NCBI GenBank assembly: GCA_031286975.1
Contig: JAITTM010000097.1
Span: forward strand, 1-5,560
Length of the DNA stretch: 5,560 bases
Direction: 5' to 3'
Source of the DNA: Coriobacteriales bacterium
GTDB taxonomy: Bacteria > Actinomycetota > Coriobacteriia > Coriobacteriales > UBA8131
Shown here: positions 1-4,616 of the stretch, piece by piece
Layout: the number at the start of each line of letters is the position of its first letter
Position numbering within the stretch: the first letter of the stretch is position 1
Position numbers and translations under genes: made by a program
Notes under the pieces: generated by a model
Database searches by the model: none
What the model was told of the DNA's origin: nothing
Seen by the model: the letters and a program-made list of their open reading frames with translations, nothing else

Positions 1-1
1 G

Positions 2-1687
2 ATTGGCATCCTGTACGACATCATCGGGCGGCAGGAGGGCTGCGCGGCAGAACGAGCCTATCTGCCCTGGGTTGACATGGCCGCACGTATGCGACACGAC
101 GGTATCCCGCTTTTCAGCCTTGAGGGGTGTGCGTCCGTTGCGGGTTTTGATCTTCTGGGCATCACTTTGCCCCACGAACTGGCAGCCACCAACATCCTGG
201 AGGCCCTCGACCTGGCGGGTATTCCCCTGCACGCCACCGAGCGCGGTGAAGGCGACCCCCTGGTATTGGGCGGAGGCCCCTGCGCTTTCAACCCCGAGCC
301 GGTCGCGCCCTTCTTCGACGCGATTGTGGTGGGTGAGGGCGAAGAGGTCATTGTCGAGGTGCTTGACGCGCATAAAGCCAACAAGGCGCAGGGAGCCTCC
401 CGCGCCACCTTGCTGCGTGCTCTGGCGCAAATCGAGGGGGTCTATGTGCCGCAGCTCTATGAGCCCGATGCCACAGGTCGCCTGCAGCCACACAGCCCCG
501 ATGTGCCCGCCACGGTGTGCAAGCGCATCGTCAAGGATTTTGCGAACTCTCCTCTCATTGCGCGCCCCGTCGTGCCCTTTGCCGAGGTCTCGCAGGATCG
601 TCTGGTGATCGAGGTCCTGCGCGGCTGCACGCGCGGTTGCCGCTTCTGCCAGGCAGGTATGATTTACCGCCCCGTGCGCGAGCGCCCTGCCGATGCCATC
701 GTCAAAGCGGTGGTGCAAGGGCTTGCCTGCACGGGCTTTGACGAGGTCTCGCTCGCCTCGCTCTCAACCACCGACCACAGTCAGATAGAGACGATCCTGC
801 GCCGTCTCAACCACACACTCAGCGCAACCGGCGTGGGCGTGAGCATACCCTCGCAGCGTCTGGATGCCTTTGGGGTCGACATGGCCTATCTGGTAGCAGG
901 GGAGAAGAAGGCAGGGCTCACCTTTGCACCCGAGGCGGGCACACAGCGCCTTCGTGACATCATCAATAAGAACGTCACCGAGCAGGATCTCATCTCAGCC
1001 ATACAGCACGCCTACCAGGCAGGATGGCGAAGATGCAAGCTCTACTTCATGATTGGTCTGCCGGGTGAGACCGACGCTGATGTTGCAGGTATCGCGACAC
1101 TTGCAAACCGTGCTTATATCACGGCTAAGGATGCCGTGCCAGAAAAGGAGCGTGGCAGCGTGCGCATGAGCATCAGCGTTGCGGTCTTTGTGCCCAAGGC
1201 GGGCACAGCCTTTCAGTGGTATGGGCAGGTCGCGTCAGACGAGATAACCCGACGTATCGGGGTACTTAAGGCCGCTGGGCTGCACAAGGGTATCGACTTT
1301 CGCTGGCATGAGCCCAAAACATCGCTGATCGAAGGTGCGCTCTCGCGCAGTGGCAGACAGGCCGCGGCCTTGATTGAGCAGGCATGGCTAAATGGTGCCC
1401 GTTTCGATGCGTGGACCGAGCAGTTCAGGCTCAACGCCTGGCAGGAGGCAGCCGCGCAAACGGGGCTTGACCTCGATGCGATGGCGCAGCGTTGCTATGA
1501 GCCTGACGAGCCCCTGCCCTGGGAGCATATCTCCACCGGTGTCGATACGCGCTACCTGCAACTCGAATGGCAGCGGGCGCTTGAAGGCGCAACCACCGAC
1601 GACTGCTCCTTTGGCAGCTGCACCGCCTGTGGCGTGTGCCAGAGTCTGGACGCAGCAGTTGTGCTGGGAGGTGCGAGCCGTGGCTGA
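2..1687 (+). CDS. B12-binding-domain radical SAM protein, TIGR03960-like (5' partial)
   Basis: The reading frame is open from the first bases of the window, and the residues before the first ATG (77) read as family sequence (LYDIIGRQEGCAAERAYLPW), so ATG 77 is internal and the true start lies upstream. About 561 residues are visible. The N-terminal part resembles a cobalamin-binding-like Rossmann domain (LVLGGGPCAFNPEP, then VVGEGEE, roughly nt 260-350). The radical SAM core follows, with the [4Fe-4S]/SAM motif CTRGCRFC (CX3CX2C) at nt 626-649. The C-terminus carries a second cysteine cluster, Cx4CxxCxxC, at nt 1604-1639, also typical of this family. The protein presumably uses SAM-derived radical chemistry in the cytosol; its substrate is unknown. 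The stop codon overlaps the next gene, the usual partner of this family, which supports a coupled operon. The family assignment is from remembered conserved motifs; cobalamin binding is not proven by the sequence. Confidence 0.9.
   Translation: MGILYDIIGRQEGCAAERAYLPWVDMAARMRHDGIPLFSLEGCASVAGFDLLGITLPHELAATNILEALDLAGIPLHATERGEGDPLVLGGGPCAFNPEPVAPFFDAIVVGEGEEVIVEVLDAHKANKAQGASRATLLRALAQIEGVYVPQLYEPDATGRLQPHSPDVPATVCKRIVKDFANSPLIARPVVPFAEVSQDRLVIEVLRGCTRGCRFCQAGMIYRPVRERPADAIVKAVVQGLACTGFDEVSLASLSTTDHSQIETILRRLNHTLSATGVGVSIPSQRLDAFGVDMAYLVAGEKKAGLTFAPEAGTQRLRDIINKNVTEQDLISAIQHAYQAGWRRCKLYFMIGLPGETDADVAGIATLANRAYITAKDAVPEKERGSVRMSISVAVFVPKAGTAFQWYGQVASDEITRRIGVLKAAGLHKGIDFRWHEPKTSLIEGALSRSGRQAAALIEQAWLNGARFDAWTEQFRLNAWQEAAAQTGLDLDAMAQRCYEPDEPLPWEHISTGVDTRYLQLEWQRALEGATTDDCSFGSCTACGVCQSLDAAVVLGGASRG
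1666..1672 (+). promoter_or_regulatory. Ribosome binding site of the DUF2344 gene
   Basis: GGGAGGT lies inside the end of the radical SAM gene, 7 nt before GTG 1680. This Shine-Dalgarno match fixes the start at 1680 rather than at the in-frame GTG 1671, which overlaps the site itself, or at distant upstream codons. Confidence 0.75.
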
Positions 1688-2351
1688 ACAATCCTTCAGA
1701 TTGCGCATCAACTACCAGAAGCGTGGGCGGCTCAGCTATCTTTCGCATCTTGAGATGACCCGCGCAATGGAGCGCCTGGTGCGGCGCGCACAGTTGCCCT
1801 ATGCTACCAGCAACGGATTTAATGTGCATATGAAGCATGCCTTTGGTCCCGCGTTGCCGGTGGGCACCACGAGCCTGGATGAGTACTTCGATGTTTGGTT
1901 GACGGACTATCTCTCAGCTGACGAGCTGCTCAGCCGCCTGCAGCAGGTCAGCGCCTTGGATCTGCCTGTGCTGGGCGTGCGCTATGTCGCCCCAAACGCT
2001 GAGGCCTTGCAGGTCAGCCATGTGCTCTCAAGCTATGAGTTGGTTCTTGCAAGCACGGGGGTATCCCTTGATGCGGCACAGGCTGCGTTTGACAGCATGG
2101 TGGCGATTGGCGTGCTTGATGTTCCCAAGAAGAACAAGATAAAGCGATATGACCTGAAATCTATGATCCCCTCTCGCATCAAGGTTCTGCCGCACGACAC
2201 GCAGACAGAGCGATTCAAGGTTCTGTTGCAGATCAAATCAGACCAGAGCGGCTCAGTTAAACCCGAGCAACTGCTCAAGGCAAGCTTTCCCAACAACGAG
2301 CTCACCCTTATCTCATCCACGCGCACCCGCCTTGAGCCTTTCTTGCCCTAG
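1680..2351 (+). CDS. Radical SAM-linked protein, DUF2344 / TIGR03936-like
   Basis: This 223-residue protein starts at GTG 1680 and overlaps the radical SAM stop codon by 8 nt, so translation is probably coupled. The N-terminus shows the family signature: a basic strand (FRLRINYQKRGRLSYLSHLE), then an arginine-rich helix (MERLVRRAQLPYATSNGFN), then a segment ending ALPVGTTSLDEYFDVWL. The related family consensus, as I remember it, is SHLD...RRaglP...GFNPhpk...aLPlG.eS.aEY. Here the GFN is followed by VHMKHAFG rather than a proline-containing GFNP-type stretch. The length is normal for the stand-alone form; in other lineages the domain is fused to the radical SAM protein. It has no signal peptide or membrane segment. 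Its biochemical role is unknown. It probably acts with the preceding protein, for example as a substrate-binding subunit (inference). No RNase G/E or rplU-rpmA gene follows, although these often do in other genomes. Confidence 0.88.
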   Translation: MAEQSFRLRINYQKRGRLSYLSHLEMTRAMERLVRRAQLPYATSNGFNVHMKHAFGPALPVGTTSLDEYFDVWLTDYLSADELLSRLQQVSALDLPVLGVRYVAPNAEALQVSHVLSSYELVLASTGVSLDAAQAAFDSMVAIGVLDVPKKNKIKRYDLKSMIPSRIKVLPHDTQTERFKVLLQIKSDQSGSVKPEQLLKASFPNNELTLISSTRTRLEPFLP

Positions 2352-2373
2352 ACGATGGAGCTGATCGCCCCCG

Positions 2374-2401
2374 CGGCAACTACACAAGCGTGTAGTTGCC
2401 G
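2374..2401. terminator. Perfect 12-bp hairpin at the convergent gene junction
   Basis: The arms CGGCAACTACAC (2374-2385) and GTGTAGTTGCCG (2390-2401) pair perfectly around the 4-nt loop AAGC. The hairpin sits 22 nt after the DUF2344 stop and overlaps the last codons and the TAG stop (2380-2382) of the opposing bactofilin gene. It could end transcription from both sides. Neither strand has a clear T-run after the stem, so it is not a textbook intrinsic terminator. It may act as a roadblock, an RNA 3'-end stabiliser or a Rho-assisted terminator. Confidence 0.55.
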
Positions 2402-3048
2402 GTGATGGTTCCCACCGTGGCGCTCGGGTCGATGTGTAGGGTGCCGCTGCAATCCACCGTATCGATCTCGCATTTAGGCCCGATCGTTATCGTGTGGCCG
2501 TGCACGGTTTTGGCGCTCACCTTGCGCAGCTCGACTTCGGTTGCCTCGATGAAGTTGAACTTGCCCATCTTGCTGTCGAACCATCGTATAAAAAGACGTT
2601 TGAACCTGTTGGTCCGCGAACGGATAACAACGCGCTCACCCACAATCTCGTGCGCCATGATATAGCCGTCTGCTTCTATTACCTCGGCATTCAACTCGCC
2701 TTCAACCGTCAAAACCCCCTCACATAAGACCTTCTCGGCTTCGACCCGCGAGCCTTTGACGGTCAAAACCCCGTTGATAACGACTCGCTTCGCGCGCAGA
2801 TTGCCCCCGATGGTCGTCACGCCGTCGCACTCAACATCATCGAGTTGCACGTTTCCGTTGATGGTCGCAACCCCATCGCAATCCAGCCGTCCGCCACCTA
2901 GATCCCCGTTCATGGTTGAGACCCCATCGATATCGATGCTTTCTCCCACAATATCGCCATGCACCGTGCACACGCCCTCGATCTTCACCAACTCATACGT
3001 GCCACCCGCTTCGAGGGTCTGAACGCCCTCGACTCGAAGATTACTCAT
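2380..3048 (-). CDS. Bactofilin-like polymer-forming protein (BacE/BacF, YhbE/YhbF-like)
   Basis: This 222-residue protein starts at ATG 3048, with AGGTG (3055-3059) six nt upstream. The upstream in-frame GTG 3057 would lie within that site and GTG 3051 just after it. Residues 1-130 form a run of short beta-helix rungs, each with a G-V-x-T motif followed by a second glycine about six residues later. The glycines fall at residues 8, 25, 42, 59, 76, 93, 111 and 128, a period of 17 with one step of 18. This is the pattern expected of a right-handed beta-helix of the bactofilin/DUF583 type, which self-assembles into cytoplasmic filaments. Residues 143-164 break the pattern with a basic, aromatic segment; short beta-rich repeats then resume. 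The gene lies 9 nt after a yhbD-like gene, as in the Bacillus yhbDEF cluster, where two bactofilins follow; here there is only one. Its cellular role is not shown by the sequence. In B. subtilis the homologues have been linked to flagellar assembly, but no flagellar gene is visible here. Confidence 0.8.
   Translation of the reverse strand: MSNLRVEGVQTLEAGGTYELVKIEGVCTVHGDIVGESIDIDGVSTMNGDLGGGRLDCDGVATINGNVQLDDVECDGVTTIGGNLRAKRVVINGVLTVKGSRVEAEKVLCEGVLTVEGELNAEVIEADGYIMAHEIVGERVVIRSRTNRFKRLFIRWFDSKMGKFNFIEATEVELRKVSAKTVHGHTITIGPKCEIDTVDCSGTLHIDPSATVGTITGNYTLV
2659..3033 (-). repeat. Protein-level tandem repeats, 17-residue period (51 nt)
   Basis: Within the bactofilin-like gene, seven to eight rungs share the core (D/E/N)GVxTxxG. 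At DNA level this appears on the + strand as recurring blocks such as GATGGTCG..AC.CC.TCG (around 2808-2828 and 2859-2879) and a related block near 2911. The copies have drifted, so this reflects protein repeat architecture rather than a recent duplication. Confidence 0.75.
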
Positions 3049-3054
3049 CACGAT

Positions 3055-3059
3055 CACCT
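3055..3059 (-). promoter_or_regulatory. Ribosome binding site of the bactofilin-like gene
   Basis: On the minus strand AGGTG, overlapping the TAG stop of the yhbD-like gene, lies 6 nt before ATG 3048. It decides the start codon and implies translational coupling between the two genes. Confidence 0.65.
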
Positions 3060-3705
3060 ACGCTTTCTGGTTGATAGTCTGTAAATAGCTGCCGAGAAGC
3101 TCGGCGTTGCGTGCGAGCTCAAGCGCCCCGATCACCACGACCTTCTCGTCAAAGAGGGGAGAGGTAGCACCGGAGCAGAGCACCACGTGAAAGCTGCCCT
3201 CATCGCCAACCCTGAAGAGTATGCAGGACGCAGACGTGGGCACACGTTTGCCAGCCGCCTTGAACACTGAACTCGCAAGTCTAGCTGCTATGTCTGCCCC
3301 AAAGCCACCCTTGCCAACGTAGGGCGAAAGTGCCGCAAGAAAGACTACCTCGCCAGAGCTGTAATAGGCGGTGCTCCCACCACCCTGCTCGCCAAGCGCA
3401 AAGAGCAGCTCCTTATTGAGCGGGTCAAAGCCCACCAGATCCGCAACGGCGATGGCACTTCCTGGTTCCGGGGAGAATATCCGCGACATATCCTCCAGTG
3501 AATGCGTGTCCTTGAGGTTGAGAATGGCCTGTACGCGTGTGAGCACCTGCTCGCGAGGAAAGTAAGTCTCTTGACCCGTAAACGCCGACTGCTTGATAAA
3601 CCATTCCTCAGGGATCAACCGCTCTCGCTTCCAGCGGTAGAGCTGGCCGTAGGATATACCGGTCTGCTCCAGAAGTTCTTTTTTTGAGATATGCTCCTCG
3701 TCCAT
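3058..3705 (-). CDS. yhbD: YhbD-like protein (DUF4004) with MerR-type DNA-binding N-terminus
   Basis: This 215-residue protein starts at ATG 3705, with GGAGG (3711-3715) five nt upstream. The longer frame from TTG 3717 would swallow that site. Residues 6-32 form a MerR-like helix-turn-helix (ISKKELLEQTGISYGQLYRW, then KRERLIP). They are followed by a wing-like part (EEWFIK...FTGQETYFPREQVLTRVQAI, to about residue 61) that matches the remembered YhbD family consensus closely. Residues 75-215 are less conserved and have no catalytic motif that I recognise; they include a glycine-rich stretch (LGEQGGGSTAYYSSGEVVFL) and alternating hydrophobic strands, perhaps a sensing or partner-binding domain. 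There is no membrane segment. The gene is the first of a two-gene operon with the bactofilin-like gene, suggesting that it regulates or assists that protein. Two direct repeats upstream are candidate binding sites. Whether YhbD proteins truly act as transcription factors is inference from the fold. Confidence 0.85.
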   Translation of the reverse strand: MDEEHISKKELLEQTGISYGQLYRWKRERLIPEEWFIKQSAFTGQETYFPREQVLTRVQAILNLKDTHSLEDMSRIFSPEPGSAIAVADLVGFDPLNKELLFALGEQGGGSTAYYSSGEVVFLAALSPYVGKGGFGADIAARLASSVFKAAGKRVPTSASCILFRVGDEGSFHVVLCSGATSPLFDEKVVVIGALELARNAELLGSYLQTINQKA

Positions 3706-3710
3706 GTTCG

Positions 3711-3715
3711 CCTCC
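3711..3715 (-). promoter_or_regulatory. Ribosome binding site of the yhbD-like gene
   Basis: GGAGG on the minus strand, five nt before ATG 3705, is a strong Shine-Dalgarno sequence and supports the shorter start over TTG 3717. Confidence 0.8.
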
Positions 3716-3723
3716 AATCAAAG

Positions 3724-3775
3724 CTGTAACAATGTTTTGTTTTGCAGAAAGAACTGTAACATAACTTTGTTTCGC
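3724..3775 (-). repeat. Two 22-bp direct repeats upstream of yhbD, candidate operator
   Basis: Copy one is 3724-3745 and copy two is 3754-3775. Both begin CTGTAACA on the + strand and end TTTGTTTYGC, with 17 of 22 positions identical; four of the five differences lie together in the middle. The copies start 30 bp apart, close to three helical turns, so bound proteins would sit on nearly the same DNA face. Copy one contains the dyad AACA-A-TGTT. The repeats lie 20-70 bp before the yhbD start, in a region that stands out as AT-rich. An operator for the MerR-like YhbD, or for another regulator, fits this arrangement. Confidence 0.6.
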
Positions 3776-3782
3776 TTGTAAA
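3754..3782 (-). promoter_or_regulatory. Possible promoter of the yhbD-bactofilin operon
   Basis: On the minus strand TTTACA (3777-3782) resembles a -35 box. With a 17-nt spacer it is followed by TTACAG (3754-3759), a poor -10 match. The spacer coincides with the distal direct repeat, as expected of an activator of the MerR type acting on a weak promoter. The -10 match is too weak to be sure, and another start point within the AT-rich region is possible. Confidence 0.25.
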
Positions 3783-3893
3783 GACGGATATCACAAAGAG
3801 TTAAAACTAAACGTTCCGCAGGCAGTGAGTTTGGAGGTTCTTATCCCTATGCGGGTTAAGCTTGGCATCTATCGCGATACCTGCTCACAAAGA
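3776..3893. other. Remainder of the intergenic region (no gene seen)
   Basis: The 3706-3967 gap holds the yhbD upstream repeats and the cytochrome terminator. The part between them shows no supportable gene, tRNA or known RNA. It contains a 10-bp perfect palindrome, TATCGCGATA (3870-3879), which may be chance. Confidence 0.5.
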
Positions 3894-3925
3894 GAGGAGA
3901 ACCCATCGAAAGACGGGTTCTCCTC
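3894..3925 (-). terminator. Stem-loop terminator after the cytochrome gene
   Basis: GAGGAGAACCC (3894-3904) and GGGTTCTCCTC (3915-3925) form a perfect 11-bp stem around a 10-nt loop, which may close further with two more pairs. It lies 42 nt past the cytochrome stop. On the minus strand the stem is followed by TCTTTGTG, a short, imperfect T-run; the + strand continuation has none. This supports termination of the leftward flavoprotein-cytochrome operon before the yhbD promoter region. Confidence 0.7.
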
Positions 3926-3967
3926 AGGCGCTCAAACACGATCAAAACGCTGCCTTGATTGATGTTG

Positions 3968-4588
3968 CTAGGCATCCCAGCCAGGAGGCCCTGAGATGTC
4001 CTTGTGACATTCACTGCAATACAGGGTCGAGGTGCGATGTACGCGATGGCACGAATAGCATTCCAGCTGATCCCCATAGTGTGAGTCGTGTGGATTGCGC
4101 GCAGAACCACCATAGTTGATCGTAGTCGTTTTTATCGCGTCCACATCGTGGCAGGCCAGGCAGAATTCACGAGTACCGGTTTTTGTCATGGCCAAAGGAT
4201 CCTTGAAATCCCCCGTTGCCCATTTTGTGGCCTCACTGAACTGCTGTGCGATAGTCGGGACATGACAGGCCAGGCATTCGGTATCATTATCGGCATGCGC
4301 CGTAACCAAGAGGGTGTTATCCCCTGAGTAAAAGCTCTCGACATACGGATCCATAGGTTGATGGCATAGGGCGTTGCAAAAAGTCGGTTGCTCGTGCCAG
4401 ATAAAGCCACCAACTCCTCCCGCAACCAAAACGACCGCAAGCACGCTGAGCACAACTATCAGCTTAGTGTGTGATCTCTTCTTTGCGTTGCCCGCTACAT
4501 CGGTTGCCTCGGTTATATCCGGCTCAACGCCTTGCTCTGCATCGGAGGCGGTGGTCTCATCTGCGAGAAAGTCTTCTTCGTTATCCAT
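3968..4588 (-). CDS. Membrane-anchored multiheme cytochrome c, NrfH/NapC-like
   Basis: This 206-residue protein starts at ATG 4588, with a modest AGG-type ribosome site upstream. Residues 1-35 are acidic and presumably cytoplasmic. A basic KKRSHTK stretch precedes one membrane helix at about 43-64, acting as an uncleaved signal anchor, so the heme domain faces outside. Canonical CXXCH sites are at 105-109 (CLACH), 143-147 (CLACH), 177-181 (CYSCH) and 191-195 (CSECH). A fifth site at 71-76 reads CNALCH, that is CX3CH, followed by M79; it sits where NrfH has its quinol-proximal first heme, which uses a nearby methionine. Histidines 98, 167, 170 and 184 are possible axial ligands. In this family the protein oxidises menaquinol and passes electrons to a partner reductase. 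The partner here is the flavoprotein encoded just upstream. The closest arrangement I recall is the Eggerthella cytochrome/flavoprotein reductases such as Cgr1/Cgr2. The substrate of the partner is not shown. Confidence 0.88.
   Translation of the reverse strand: MDNEEDFLADETTASDAEQGVEPDITEATDVAGNAKKRSHTKLIVVLSVLAVVLVAGGVGGFIWHEQPTFCNALCHQPMDPYVESFYSGDNTLLVTAHADNDTECLACHVPTIAQQFSEATKWATGDFKDPLAMTKTGTREFCLACHDVDAIKTTTINYGGSARNPHDSHYGDQLECYSCHRVHRTSTLYCSECHKDISGPPGWDA
4361..4378 (-). other. Noncanonical heme-binding site CX3CH in the cytochrome
   Basis: The codons TGC AAC GCC CTA TGC CAT encode C-N-A-L-C-H, with three residues between the cysteines instead of two. A methionine follows three residues after the histidine. 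The frame is intact on both sides, so an indel of a single base cannot explain it. Confidence 0.8.
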
Positions 4589-4616
4589 GGTCTTTTACCT
4601 GTCTTCTCGTATCCTG

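Noticed and set aside
77..79. ATG 77 as the start of the radical SAM gene
   Set aside because: The 25 codons before it stay open and match family sequence, and no ribosome binding site precedes it; the gene begins outside the window.
3..608. Long + strand frame over the start of the window
   Set aside because: It overlaps the radical SAM frame, is rich in Arg, Ser and Pro as GC-rich shadow frames are, and resembles no known family.
1392..1679. Upstream extension of the DUF2344 frame
   Set aside because: This stretch lies inside the radical SAM gene, shows no family resemblance, and a good ribosome site marks GTG 1680 as the start.
2659..3033. CRISPR-like or satellite repeat array
   Set aside because: The 51-nt periodicity is explained by beta-helix rungs in an intact coding frame; the units are diverged and have no spacer structure.
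3870..3879. TATCGCGATA palindrome as a regulator site
   Set aside because: It is a single 10-bp palindrome far from any start codon, with no second copy seen; chance cannot be excluded.
3862..4119. Short + strand frame over the 3' end of the cytochrome gene
   Set aside because: It crosses the terminator stem-loop and runs antisense to heme-binding coding sequence, with no ribosome site or family match.
4361..4378. CX3CH site as a sequencing error
   Set aside because: An error would need a clean three-base insertion; the frame, membrane helix and downstream heme sites are intact.
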